Source: Catenovulum sediminis
GTDB lineage: Bacteria; Pseudomonadota; Gammaproteobacteria; Enterobacterales; Alteromonadaceae
DNA: 64,000 bases
Direction: 5' to 3'
Assembly (NCBI RefSeq): GCF_007289895.1
Contig: NZ_CP041660.1
Location: 1,798,001-1,862,000, forward strand
The notes beneath the pieces are model-generated. The model was not told the origin of the DNA and did not search any database. It worked only from the letters and a program-made list of their open reading frames with translations. Within the stretch, counting starts at the first letter, position 1; each line of letters opens with the position of its first letter. The translations under genes were made by a program, and so were the position numbers. Positions 25,975 to 35,253 of this stretch are shown here, piece after piece.

Positions 25975-28026
25975 ATGAATATAGTTTCGCTGAAAAAACT
26001 ATTAACGCTGCTGCTCTTGGTTACCGCATTTTTCGCCGTGGGCAAAAGTTACGCTGCCGGTTTGATGCAACCCAGCAATGCAAATTATCAATCACTGGAC
26101 ATTCAAGAGCATCATGTTGATGTCACTATTGCCGATGGTTATGCGGTAACTCAAGTTGAACAGATTTTTTATAACCCGAATGCGCAAGATCTTGAAGCGA
26201 TTTACTCTTTTCCGGTACCTGCTAAAGCTGCTGTTAGTGAATTTACCTACTGGATCGATGAGGTCCCTATCGTTGGCGAAGTATTGGCGAAACAAAAAGC
26301 GCGGGATATCTACCAGAGCGAAAAAGCGGCAGGTCGAGAAGCGGGTTTAACCGAACAAAATAGTTATAAAACCTTTGATATAAAAGTATTTCCGGTTAGA
26401 GCCGGGCAGAATGTGAAAATTAGATTATCTTACATTCAGGCTGCTCATGTTGATAGCGGGATTGGTCGTTATGTTTATCCATTAGAGGAAGGTGGCACGG
26501 ATGAAGAAAGGTTAGCGTTTTGGACACATAATTCAAAATTCACTGAAAAATTTAGTTTTAATTTACGTTTTCGCTCTTCTTATCCGGTGGAACAATTTCG
26601 CCTGCCTAAACACCCACAAGCTGTGATATCACAGATTTCAGATAAAGAATGGCAAGTTTCGCTAACGAATGATGCTGCAATTGTAGCAGAGGGGCAATCG
26701 CAAACTCAGGTGACCAGCCATACGGTCTTTAATTTAGATCAGGACGTTCTTTTGTACTGGCGACATAGTGTAAACAAACCAGCATCTGTAGATTTGCTCA
26801 GTTATAAAAAAGACAGTCAATCTAAAGGGACTTTTATGTTAACCATTACCCCAGGTGATGATTTAGAGCCTGTTTATAACGGGGGTGACTATGTCTTCGT
26901 TTTAGATTTTTCTGGCTCAATGCAAGGTAAGTATGCCAGTTTAGTCGAAGGTGTAAAAAAAGGCGTTGAAAAGTTATCACCACGCGATCGTTTTAGAATT
27001 ATCATTTTTAAAGATGACGCAATTGAACTCACCCGTGGTTATGCGCAAGCAACCGCTGAAAATGTGCAGACTTACTTAAACAAATTAGAGACCCAACAAC
27101 CGGACGGTAGTACCAATTTGTATGAAGGTTTGTATAAAGCAATGAAAGGCGTTGAAAGTGATAGAAGCAGCTCAATTATTCTGGTGACAGATGGGGTTGC
27201 GAATGTCGGTAAAACACATAAAAAAGCCTTTTTAACTTTGCTGGAAAAGCATGATGTACGTTTATTTACCTTTGTGATGGGAAATAATGCCAATAGGCCA
27301 TTGTTGCAAGGTATGACAAAAGTGTCGAATGGGTTTTCGGCCAATATCTCAAACAGTGATGATATTGCGGGCAAACTATTGGAAGCCACGGCAAAAATGA
27401 CGCATAAAGCGATGCATGACGTTAAAATTAATATCTCTGGTATTAAAGTGAGAAATTTAACACCTGAGAATATAGGCAGTTTGTACCGCGGTCAGCAATT
27501 AATTGTTTTGGGTCATTATTGGGGTCATGGGCAAGCAAAGGTAGAGGTGAGTGGAAAAATTGCTGGTCAGAAAAAAGTTTATACGACAGAAATTGAATTT
27601 ACTGATGAAGCCACGCCTTACCCTGAAATTGAGCGTTTGTGGGCGTACGCAAAGATTGCTGATTTGCAAGAAAAGATGGATTATTTTGGCCATGATAAAG
27701 ACACAGAACAAGCCATTACCGATATTGCAATACAAGCTGGATTAGTCACCAATTATACCTCTATGCTGGTTGTTCGAGATGAGGTGTTTGAACAGTACGG
27801 TATACAAAAAAATAATGCAGAGCGGGTTAAGCTGGAAAAATTGGCTCAACAGCAAAGGTTAAATGCAGCTGTTCAGTCTCACCGAGCCGACCGAGCCCAG
27901 CCTATGTATTCAAGTCCTGCCGCAAACCATAGTGGTGGTGGCAGTATTAACATCTGGGTGCTATTGTTTTTGCCCTTAGTATGCTTGTTTAGGTTGAATA
28001 ACCGAGCTGGCGAGCTTTATAAATAG
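25975..28026 (+). CDS. VIT and VWA domain surface protein with GlyGly-CTERM-like tail
   Basis: 683 aa. Signal peptide (about 1-27, ending GKSYA), VIT domain (about 40-170; YQSLDIQEHHVDVTIADGY, NPNAQDLEAIYSFPVP), VWA domain from about 305 with intact MIDAS (FVLDFSGSMQG and a downstream TDGVANVG). This is the layout of the marine proteobacterial sortase target family (TIGR03788), but no LPxTG is present. Instead the end reads SGGGSINIWVLLFLPL followed by VCLFRLNNR: Gly-rich motif, hydrophobic helix, basic residues, which resembles the GlyGly-CTERM signal processed by rhombosortase. No sortase or rhombosortase is adjacent. AAGGA is 8-9 nt before the ATG. Confidence 0.85.
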   Translation: MNIVSLKKLLTLLLLVTAFFAVGKSYAAGLMQPSNANYQSLDIQEHHVDVTIADGYAVTQVEQIFYNPNAQDLEAIYSFPVPAKAAVSEFTYWIDEVPIVGEVLAKQKARDIYQSEKAAGREAGLTEQNSYKTFDIKVFPVRAGQNVKIRLSYIQAAHVDSGIGRYVYPLEEGGTDEERLAFWTHNSKFTEKFSFNLRFRSSYPVEQFRLPKHPQAVISQISDKEWQVSLTNDAAIVAEGQSQTQVTSHTVFNLDQDVLLYWRHSVNKPASVDLLSYKKDSQSKGTFMLTITPGDDLEPVYNGGDYVFVLDFSGSMQGKYASLVEGVKKGVEKLSPRDRFRIIIFKDDAIELTRGYAQATAENVQTYLNKLETQQPDGSTNLYEGLYKAMKGVESDRSSSIILVTDGVANVGKTHKKAFLTLLEKHDVRLFTFVMGNNANRPLLQGMTKVSNGFSANISNSDDIAGKLLEATAKMTHKAMHDVKINISGIKVRNLTPENIGSLYRGQQLIVLGHYWGHGQAKVEVSGKIAGQKKVYTTEIEFTDEATPYPEIERLWAYAKIADLQEKMDYFGHDKDTEQAITDIAIQAGLVTNYTSMLVVRDEVFEQYGIQKNNAERVKLEKLAQQQRLNAAVQSHRADRAQPMYSSPAANHSGGGSINIWVLLFLPLVCLFRLNNRAGELYK

Positions 28027-28047
28027 AACAAATATAAATAGAACAAA
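28018..28047 (+). repeat. Perfect 15-bp tandem duplication across a stop codon
   Basis: TATAAATAGAACAAA occurs twice in tandem; the first copy contains the final Tyr-Lys codons and stop codon of the VIT/VWA gene, the second lies just after it. Confidence 0.7.
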
Positions 28048-28054
28048 TAAAATA

Positions 28055-28078
28055 TCGCTGCAGGTTAAACTGCAGCGA
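28055..28078. terminator. Hairpin between convergent genes
   Basis: TCGCTGCAG-GTTAAA-CTGCAGCGA, a 9-bp perfect stem in the 96-bp gap between the VIT/VWA gene and the SEC-C gene. A T-run occurs only about 10 nt later on the plus strand, so its strength is uncertain. Confidence 0.45.
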
Positions 28079-28122
28079 ATCAAATTCGCTTTTTAATCTG
28101 CAAACTAGCAGATTAATCTAGC

Positions 28123-29097
28123 CTAATGCAAACAGCACTTTTTGTACTTTTTGCCACTGCCGCATGGGCATGGATCGTTGCGACCGGCTTTGGCAAGTGA
28201 ACTAACTGGGACGCTGTTATCGATAATGTTCTGTTCGTTGAATACCAATTGAGATAACAAGCCATCTTCAGATACTAACGAGTCAAACTCTGCAAATGCT
28301 TGATTAAATTCAGCCTCTGTTTCATTTTCTATTTCTGTTTTCATATGCGAATTTGTCGTTTCAACGAACCAACTGCTTAATGTTTCAATTACTTTAAACT
28401 CGGTTTGTACAAAGCCTTCTTCAATTAACTTAAATGAATCGGTATTATTCCAAGCTTTAATGGTTTCGGGCGAAATGCTTTCTTCATCAAAAACGGATTT
28501 ATCCAATAGCACGGTAAATTCCGCTTTAAACTGGTCGAGACGATAATTGATGCAATTAACAACGACAGCACTGATTAAAAAACGGTTCATTTCACAGGGC
28601 GTTATTAAAAATGCGTTGAGCCAGCGTTTGACGTGTTGTACCAAGTCTTCTTGTTCAATAGCGCCGACTTCGTACATTGCAAATACAGCTTCAATCGCAG
28701 CAGCTTTGCAGTACATGCCTGCATGATGGGCGACGATAAAATTTGATAAAGGCTGCGTTTCACCAGCTGATAAATTATAAAAAATACTGGGTGTTAATTC
28801 GGTTATCGCATCGCCAAAAATGACTTCAAGTTGCGATTGTATATCGTCATTGCGAGAAAATAATTGTAACACTTTCTCTAGAGCGGGGCGGTATTGCAGC
28901 TCGGCCGCGATTAAGGTGCCAAAAAACAATGTTGTTTGCTGCTCATAGGTTAACGAACTATCATCTTCGATAAACTGATCGATAAGTTTGTTTACTTCAG
29001 GGTAAAACAGAGACCAATGTGCTTTGGCGGCCGTGATCCCTTCAACAGGCAGTTCTCCACCTTCCGTGATGGCAGATCTTATTTGTTCTAGTTTCAT
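28123..29097 (-). CDS. DUF1186-type protein with C-terminal SEC-C zinc motif
   Basis: 324 aa cytoplasmic protein, mostly helical repeats ([40 protein letters not shown]), resembling DUF1186. It ends in a classic SEC-C motif, [18 protein letters not shown], which binds zinc and in SecA contacts SecB and ribosomes. The function of such stand-alone SEC-C proteins is unknown. Monocistronic; the 181-bp gap upstream (29098-29278) contains no gene. Confidence 0.82.
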   Translation of the reverse strand: MKLEQIRSAITEGGELPVEGITAAKAHWSLFYPEVNKLIDQFIEDDSSLTYEQQTTLFFGTLIAAELQYRPALEKVLQLFSRNDDIQSQLEVIFGDAITELTPSIFYNLSAGETQPLSNFIVAHHAGMYCKAAAIEAVFAMYEVGAIEQEDLVQHVKRWLNAFLITPCEMNRFLISAVVVNCINYRLDQFKAEFTVLLDKSVFDEESISPETIKAWNNTDSFKLIEEGFVQTEFKVIETLSSWFVETTNSHMKTEIENETEAEFNQAFAEFDSLVSEDGLLSQLVFNEQNIIDNSVPVSSLAKAGRNDPCPCGSGKKYKKCCLH

Positions 29098-29278
29098 GGA
29101 TACCCTGCTTGACTGTTTTGCGCTGTTATTTTGCGCTTAACGATGCAAATAACGTGAAGTTTGAATGCACTATTCTACTGGGGGAAGGCTGATGTCACAA
29201 GCTACCAATATAAAGTAGGTAAACCAGCAAATATAGATATGCAGGTATAGATTAAGATAAAGAGATCTGCTTAGCTAA

Positions 29279-30787
29279 TTAATGTGTCTGCGATGGCTCA
29301 CTTTTCATCTCCAGTAACCAAAAACTAATGCTATAGGGGGGAAGATCGGCCGTGTTTTCCAGTTTAGGGAAGTCTGTCAAACTTATCTTTCCCTTTTTGA
29401 GTTTGGGTTTTATGCCGTTAATCAGTAATTTTTTGGCATCTATTTTTTTCGCCGTTAAGACATAACGTTGTTGAATGTCGTAGTTCTGCGGCAATAACAT
29501 ATTCACCGTATAGTGGCTGATGTTAATTAACATCAGTGTTTTATAATGCTGAGTCGGGTGCTGGTGGCAATATACCCGAACTCTTGGATGGTTACTGAGG
29601 GCTGCGTAAACATTTTGTCCCATCAGCTGAACCCACAACCAACTGACCCAAAAATCGGGTCTGGGTTTTAAGGTTAAACGGTTGATTAAACCATAATCCC
29701 CGCCAACCAAACTTTGTCGTATCATCACTTTTTGACCCAGCGCGGCACCGCAGCCCAATTGTTCAGCCCACCAAAAACAAGAGGCAAAACGATCCGACAA
29801 TTGTGGTTGCCCACCACATTGTGCAGAGCCTGTTTCACCCGTCCAAAATTCGGCTTGTGGCTGATATTGATGACGCCAGTGACTGAGTTTTTCTGAGTAC
29901 TTTTTAAAATCATTATATGAGCGGGGAGACAACAGCGCTCTTAAATTGGCTGTGCGTGTGCGTACCGGCGATCTTGTACTTTGAAACGGATAATAATGCC
30001 AACTGACAATATCCAATTTAAAGTTCAGGTTTTGCAAAAATTTTTGCGTTAGATTTGGCAAAGGTGTTAATGACTCACCCAGTTTAGGCCAGTAGGCGCT
30101 GCCTGGACCCATTACTTTAATCTCTGGATAATAATCTTTAATGAGTTGCGCAAACGTTGCATAATCTAGAGCCAGATTTTTACCACCCGGCTGCGAGCGA
30201 ATACCATGAAACGCCCAATAAGCATTTAGCTCGTTGCCTAATTCACAAATATCGACCTGATAGCCTTTTTGCTTTGAGTAATCGAGCAACTTTTGAATCT
30301 CAGAGCCTTGCCAGGCGCCATGCTGGCTGCGCTCGAATAAGCCGTATTTAAAGGTAAAAACGAGCTTTAAATTATTGCGCTGGATAAATGCATGTAATTT
30401 ATCCCACATCGGTGCGGTTAATACTAATGCATCTGGTTCATCTTCAGGGGCGTGTAAATAGTGTATTTTGTCCGCTTCGGATCCGCCAATGCGAATATAG
30501 GAGGGGCCAAGTGCCTGCACCAAACGGTCTAATTTTTTATTGTCTAAGTCAATGGGGGGCACGCGCAAGGTGCCTAAACCTTTTTTGACCCCTTGGCTGC
30601 CTTCCCACCAGTAACCCCCAACCAATACAGAAATATCGATAGAGAAGGATAAATATTCTGCTGATACTGTATGAATGGGCGTTTGAGTGCTTAAAATGAG
30701 GTTAACTTTTTTGGTTTGTGTTGAGCGGGCGTGAAAAGCTCTAAAAATTTTGCCATGAATAACTTTAGTTAAACGCGATAACCACAT
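29279..30787 (-). CDS. GH79 heparanase-like glycoside hydrolase
   Basis: 502 aa clan GH-A (beta/alpha)8 enzyme of the GH79 type, whose members cleave beta-glucuronides in heparan sulfate, hyaluronan or arabinogalactan. The acid/base is Glu186 in ICELGNELNAYWAF and the nucleophile Glu318 in WTGETGSAQCGG; human heparanase has GNEPNS and GETSSAYGGG at these places. The segments LSDRFASCFWWAEQLG and MIRQSLVGGDYGLI also follow heparanase. A C-terminal beta domain occupies about 400-495. No signal peptide is visible (it starts MWLSRLTKVIHGKIFRAFHA), so it is either cytoplasmic or the true N-terminus differs. Substrate cannot be told from sequence. Confidence 0.85.
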   Translation of the reverse strand: MWLSRLTKVIHGKIFRAFHARSTQTKKVNLILSTQTPIHTVSAEYLSFSIDISVLVGGYWWEGSQGVKKGLGTLRVPPIDLDNKKLDRLVQALGPSYIRIGGSEADKIHYLHAPEDEPDALVLTAPMWDKLHAFIQRNNLKLVFTFKYGLFERSQHGAWQGSEIQKLLDYSKQKGYQVDICELGNELNAYWAFHGIRSQPGGKNLALDYATFAQLIKDYYPEIKVMGPGSAYWPKLGESLTPLPNLTQKFLQNLNFKLDIVSWHYYPFQSTRSPVRTRTANLRALLSPRSYNDFKKYSEKLSHWRHQYQPQAEFWTGETGSAQCGGQPQLSDRFASCFWWAEQLGCGAALGQKVMIRQSLVGGDYGLINRLTLKPRPDFWVSWLWVQLMGQNVYAALSNHPRVRVYCHQHPTQHYKTLMLINISHYTVNMLLPQNYDIQQRYVLTAKKIDAKKLLINGIKPKLKKGKISLTDFPKLENTADLPPYSISFWLLEMKSEPSQTH

Positions 30788-30983
30788 AAAGCCACTGATG
30801 TTTCTCCTGAATAATATTTCGAGTGTAGTGGCGGTTGTTTTCGTAATTATGACAATGGTTTCGTTATGATGACAAAAATAAAAAAAGTGTAAAGTTAAAG
30901 GTGTACCAGTAGGCAGAAGTGTATTTGCAGAGTAAAATATTTCAATACGACTTTTGTTAAATTTTTAATGGGCCTTTAGTTTT

Positions 30984-32438
30984 TTGAATCTGGATAGAAG
31001 TGCAAAAATTGCAGTAATTGGTGGCGGTATCGCCGGTACAACGATTATGTTGCGCCTTGCCGAGTTGGGTATCGATGTCACTTTAATTGAACAAAATGAA
31101 AGTTTGGTCAGTGGGCCGCCTATTTGTCATTTACATGCTGGTGGCAGTTTTTATCGGGAAATATCAGATCAACAATGTTTAACCTTGCTTAAACAATCGA
31201 TTGATATGCTGCGCGTATTTCCGCAGTGCGTGAATGTTCGGCCCACGTTAATTGCTGTCCCTAAAGTTGATCCCGGCAGTCCGCAAGCCATTTTACCTAG
31301 ACTTGAAAAACTAAAAGCGCAATATAGTGAGCTGATTAAAGCGCAGCCGGATAAAAAGCTATTAGGTGAAGCTGAAAATTACTTTCAGCTTTTTAGTCGT
31401 GAAGAGGTTGAACGGCTTGCCAAACAACCTTTGCCAAAACAAGCGAAAAGCGCGAAAGACTGGGTGATCCCGGTTGCTAAACAGTTAGATTTAGAAAAGT
31501 TACAGTTTCCGCTGATTCTGGTACAGGAATATGGGCTGAGTGGATTTCGTTTTTCTGCTGTTGCTAAACTGGCCAGTGAAGAATTTGACAACTGTCAGGT
31601 AAAAACACACAACAAAGTAATCGGTATTACAAATACGGCAGGCGACAACGAAGCGGGTTACTGGCAAGTCGAAGTTGAAAATAGACAGACTCAAAAAAGA
31701 GATATTTTGTCATTTGACTACCTAATTAATGCTTGTGGATTTCGCAGTGGTCAGTTAGACGATATGTTGCAAGCGCCACGAGAACGTTTAGTCGAGTTTA
31801 AAGCAGCTTATGTCGCACGCTGGTTGGAGTGTAAAGGGCAGTGGCCTGAAGTGGTTTTTCATGGTCAGCGCGGCACGGCTTCGGGTATGGCTCAGTTAAC
31901 GCCATATCCCGATGGTTATTTCCAGTTGCATGGCATGACACCGGAAATTACATTGTTTGATGATGGTTTGGTCAGCAGTACTGAAAGCAGTGCACAACCT
32001 AAATTACCGCCGCTTTATTTGCGAAAAATAGAACAAGGCTGGCCAGATCAATCAGTTTTACAACGTAGTCAAAGTTCAATAGCGCATTTGTCACAATATA
32101 TTCCGGCTTTCAACCGTGCGTTTGTTGCCGCGCAACCTATGTTTGGCGCGCAACAAATACCGGGAAATAATCCGAATTTACGCACCTCAGATGTTTCTTT
32201 TGAAGGGGATTATTACGCCCGTACCGAAATTATTAAAGCTTCATCCGCGTTAACCGCGGCTGATTTAATATTGCAAAAGCTCGAGCAGTTAGGTTTGTGT
32301 CATGACCTGAAAAGAGAACATATTAACCAGCATTATTTTCCGGTAACGCGCAATATCAAACTACAAAATGTTGTGAAATTGGCGAAAAAAATAGCACAGG
32401 CCAGAGCCTATCCGACCGCTTTAGCGCGTGCTATTTAG
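30984..32438 (+). CDS. FAD-dependent oxidoreductase (DAO family)
   Basis: 484 aa. N-terminal Rossmann FAD-binding fold (KIAVIGGGIAGTTIMLRLAE, then VTLIEQN), a DAO-like substrate domain, and a second FAD contact FDYLINACGFRSGQLDD. The only reasonable start is TTG at 30984, nine residues before the beta-alpha-beta motif, with no strong ribosome site, so expression may be low. No signal peptide. Substrate unknown; it converges with gph, 2 bp apart. The 196 bp upstream (30788-30983) have no gene. Confidence 0.82.
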   Translation: MNLDRSAKIAVIGGGIAGTTIMLRLAELGIDVTLIEQNESLVSGPPICHLHAGGSFYREISDQQCLTLLKQSIDMLRVFPQCVNVRPTLIAVPKVDPGSPQAILPRLEKLKAQYSELIKAQPDKKLLGEAENYFQLFSREEVERLAKQPLPKQAKSAKDWVIPVAKQLDLEKLQFPLILVQEYGLSGFRFSAVAKLASEEFDNCQVKTHNKVIGITNTAGDNEAGYWQVEVENRQTQKRDILSFDYLINACGFRSGQLDDMLQAPRERLVEFKAAYVARWLECKGQWPEVVFHGQRGTASGMAQLTPYPDGYFQLHGMTPEITLFDDGLVSSTESSAQPKLPPLYLRKIEQGWPDQSVLQRSQSSIAHLSQYIPAFNRAFVAAQPMFGAQQIPGNNPNLRTSDVSFEGDYYARTEIIKASSALTAADLILQKLEQLGLCHDLKREHINQHYFPVTRNIKLQNVVKLAKKIAQARAYPTALARAI

Positions 32439-32440
32439 CT

Positions 32441-33127
32441 TTAATCTTTCAATATTTTCAGCAGATCGGTAAAGTTGTCTAACACCCATTCTGGTTGATA
32501 CTGGGCAATATCTTCACCGTAGTTATAACCGTAAGTTAGACCGACACTTGCTGTACCCGCTGCTTTAGCCGCAAGGATATCATTGCGTGAATCACCTATC
32601 ATTAAACAGCGTTCAATAGATGCGCCCATTAGCTGACAGGCATGTAATAAAGGTTCTGGGGCGGGTTTTTTCTGCGTCAAAGTGTCACCGCCCACTAGTG
32701 TATCAAACACATCCGTTAAGCCTAAACCGTCTAAAATCGGTTGAATAAAACGTTCGGGTTTATTGGTGACAACTGCGAGTTTATATCCCAGCTCTTTTAA
32801 TGTCTGCAAACTGTTAAGCACCCCATCGTACAATTTTGAATGGACACAGACATTCTGTTGGTAACTGTGCAGGAAAATAGCTAATGCTTTAGCGGATAAT
32901 TCTGGATCCAAGTCTGGTGAAATTTCTATGTCACCACTTAACGCTCTTTCTATTAGAGTTTTAGCACCGTTACCAACCCAACCGCGAATCACCTCTTGCG
33001 AAAACGTGTTGCGGCCAAGTTGTTGCAAAGTATCGTTAACAGCCAATGCAAGATCAGGCGCACTGTCTACTAAAGTACCGTCGAGGTCGAATAATAAAAT
33101 GTCTGTTTTCTGGCTAGGAGAACTCAC
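32441..33127 (-). CDS. gph: Phosphoglycolate phosphatase-like HAD hydrolase Gph
   Basis: 228 aa HAD-superfamily phosphatase. Motif I DILLFDLDGTLVDSAPDL gives the Asp nucleophile, motif II AVVTNKPERF, motif III lysine KKPAPEPLL, motif IV MIGDSRNDILAAKAAG. The SAPDLALAVN segment is the usual mark of Gph, which removes 2-phosphoglycolate arising from DNA repair. Length and motifs fit; closely related phosphatases cannot be excluded. Confidence 0.87.
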   Translation of the reverse strand: MSSPSQKTDILLFDLDGTLVDSAPDLALAVNDTLQQLGRNTFSQEVIRGWVGNGAKTLIERALSGDIEISPDLDPELSAKALAIFLHSYQQNVCVHSKLYDGVLNSLQTLKELGYKLAVVTNKPERFIQPILDGLGLTDVFDTLVGGDTLTQKKPAPEPLLHACQLMGASIERCLMIGDSRNDILAAKAAGTASVGLTYGYNYGEDIAQYQPEWVLDNFTDLLKILKD

Positions 33128-33223
33128 AGCTTAGTCCCATATGGTTAGAAAAAGCTTATTTTATCAGCCAAGTTTGAGAACAACAGGTTTTAGTGATAAT
33201 TAAATTTAATGAGTTAAGAAATT

Positions 33224-33252
33224 AAAAAAGGGCATTGATGATTCAATGCCCT
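33224..33252 (-). terminator. Intrinsic terminator of the GH43 gene
   Basis: On the minus strand AGGGCATTGA-ATCA-TCAATGCCCT is followed by a T6 run, a perfect 10-bp stem, about 46 bp after the stop codon at 33298. Confidence 0.85.
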
Positions 33253-33297
33253 AGAATTAAACGTTTATTGTTTTAACGCTAAAATATTAGCGTGTGA

Positions 33298-34712
33298 TTA
33301 ATAACGTGGCCAACCATTTGAATCCCAGTTTAAAGTACTGATCATCAACTTAGGTGTGCCGTTGTCATTGACATCATAGGCATGACGCACAATGACGTCT
33401 GTGTTTAAAATATCTTGTCCGCCAGGACCTGCCCAAGCGCTATTACCGGCGTCTAAAATTGAGCCACCGCTGTTCATCATATCGACACCATTTTTATCTA
33501 AGTAAGGGCCGCGAATATCTGTCGCTCTGCCATATGCAATTCGGTAGGTGCTATCTGAGCCAGCACAACATTTGCCGAATGAAGTAAATAGATAATAATA
33601 GCCCTGACGATAAATAATGGTAGGCGCTTCAATCCCCCAGAGCGGCTAGCTAAAGAATACAAAGAGCCATAAGGTTTCATGGTAATTGGGTTGATGCGTT
33701 TTAATTTGATGCCTGAATTCCAAGAACCAAATACTAACCAAGGCGCGCCGTTTTTATCCAATACCAGATCGGGATCAATCGCGTTGTAGTTGTCACTGTT
33801 TGTGGTATTAACCACTAAACCTTCGTCTTGCCAGTCGCCCGTTGCAACACTGGTTGCTGAGGCTAAACCAATGGCCGAAACGCGTGAGCCGAAAGTGGAA
33901 ATTGAATAATACAACCAAGTACGACCATTATATTGTTTGAGCTCAGGTGCCCAAACGTCGATACCATTATGCTCTGGCACGTAATTTTGCCACCAGCTTA
34001 AACCATTTGGAAATATGGGGGCAGCGCCTTCCCAGTGGATACCGTCGGTTGACCATTTACCCAAAATACCGTCGCCGGTTTGGAAAATCCACCAAGTTCC
34101 ATCCTCATATCCTATCGTTGGATCGTGAGTCACCAAATTTCCGGTGAGTGGCCAATGGTTTATAGCACCATTGGTGGTTGACGGATCCCATGGTGAAGCT
34201 TCAATATTTGCGATTTTTGACAAAGTCCATTTCTGAGCATCGCCGCCCCAATAACTCCATAGTCCGATATTTGCGCCGTTACTGGTGTCGTACCCCAATA
34301 AATCTAACGCTTTGCCACTGTGTTTATTGATTAAATAATATTGATTGTTGCCTAAATCATTAATTTCCCACTTTTGGCTATCGCCACCCCAATATTCCCA
34401 TTGACTGACATTGGCTCCATCATTGGTATCGTAATTGTATACCTCCATTGATTTACCACTGTTCAGATTCACCAGAGAATAATAGCCGTCATCAGTAGCC
34501 GTTACTAACCACTTTTGAGTGTCGTGCCCATTGGCTGGCCACTGGCTGATATTAGCGCCATCAGTGGTAGAAGCGCTGCCTACTTCTACTAATTTTCCGC
34601 TGTAATTTGATGTTATTGTGTAAACACCGTTATCAATTGCATAGGTTTGCCAACTGGTTAGGGAAAGTAAACTGCATGTTAGCCCTAGGATTGCATTGCG
34701 TGTGATTTTCAT
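33298..34712 (-). pseudogene. Frameshifted GH43 arabinanase with N-terminal ricin-type lectin domain
   Basis: Two frames make one protein of about 471 aa. Signal peptide (LTCSLLSLTSWQTYA), a beta-trefoil ricin-type carbohydrate-binding domain (about 27-165) with three QKW repeats (DTQKW, DSQKW, DAQKW), then a five-bladed GH43 domain (catalytic Asp in THDPTIG, Asp in NAIDPDLV), like endo-arabinanases. At 33634-33638 (C5 on the plus strand) the frame breaks after ASRSGG. Adding one base restores IEAPTIIYRQGYYYLF, which holds the catalytic acid Glu, and continues to the stop at 33298. As read, the first frame ends at 33498 and lacks the acid. A homopolymer sequencing error is a strong alternative. 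Confidence 0.85.
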
Positions 34713-34949
34713 TATACGCCTCCTAAAAAACGTTTTTGTGTTGAGTGTCAGTGATACTTAAAATTGCATTATTGTGAATGCTGTTGTTTTTTTGTTAACA
34801 ACAAAATTACTATACTATAGTAATATGATTCAATGGAAGTTAAATTGTCGTTTTTTTAACTTTAATAAATTGGTCGCTTTTATAAAAAGGTTACCTTCGG
34901 CATATTTTCAGGCAAAATATCACTCACAATTTTTAGTTTGGATAAAAGC

Positions 34950-35201
34950 ATGGCTCGTAAAATTATTTACGTTTATAAACAAAAGCGTAAAGAAATAAAT
35001 TTTTCGTATGACAAACATATAGATGCGTACGAAGCGGCAGCAGCAGCCGAAGGGATTGATTTAACGGATTTTTTGCAAATGGAAGAGCAGGTTCGGATCA
35101 GTGCCAAATCGAACGCAGCCGTTAAGAATTTTCGTGAAGAGTCATTTAAAAAAATGGGGTTTGGGGAAATTCGTTGGGAAAAAATTGAAGCTGAAAAGTA
35201 A
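34950..35201 (+). CDS. Small conserved-looking cytoplasmic protein, unknown function
   Basis: 83 aa using ATG at 34950 (MARKIIYVYKQKRKEINF); a TTG four codons upstream is less likely. Highly charged and helical, no membrane segment or signal peptide (YEAAAAAEGIDLTDFLQMEEQV, KNFREESFKKMGFGEI). Ribosome site weak. Convergent with purC. Not recognised. The 237 bp upstream (34713-34949) hold no gene; they lie between this ORF and the divergent GH43 gene and must contain both promoters. Confidence 0.55.
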   Translation: MARKIIYVYKQKRKEINFSYDKHIDAYEAAAAAEGIDLTDFLQMEEQVRISAKSNAAVKNFREESFKKMGFGEIRWEKIEAEK

Positions 35202-35217
35202 TTTTGAGTTTGCATTC

Positions 35218-35234
35218 GGGCGGAAAATCCGCCC
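35218..35234. terminator. Short hairpin between convergent genes
   Basis: GGGCGGA-AAA-TCCGCCC, 7-bp GC-rich stem in the gap between the 83-aa gene and purC. No adjacent T-run on either strand. Confidence 0.35.
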
Positions 35235-35253
35235 CTGTAGTGTGATAAGTCTA

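Noticed and set aside
25975-28026. LPxTG sortase signal expected for the VIT/VWA family
   Set aside because: No LPxTG was found near the C-terminus; the tail fits GlyGly-CTERM better.
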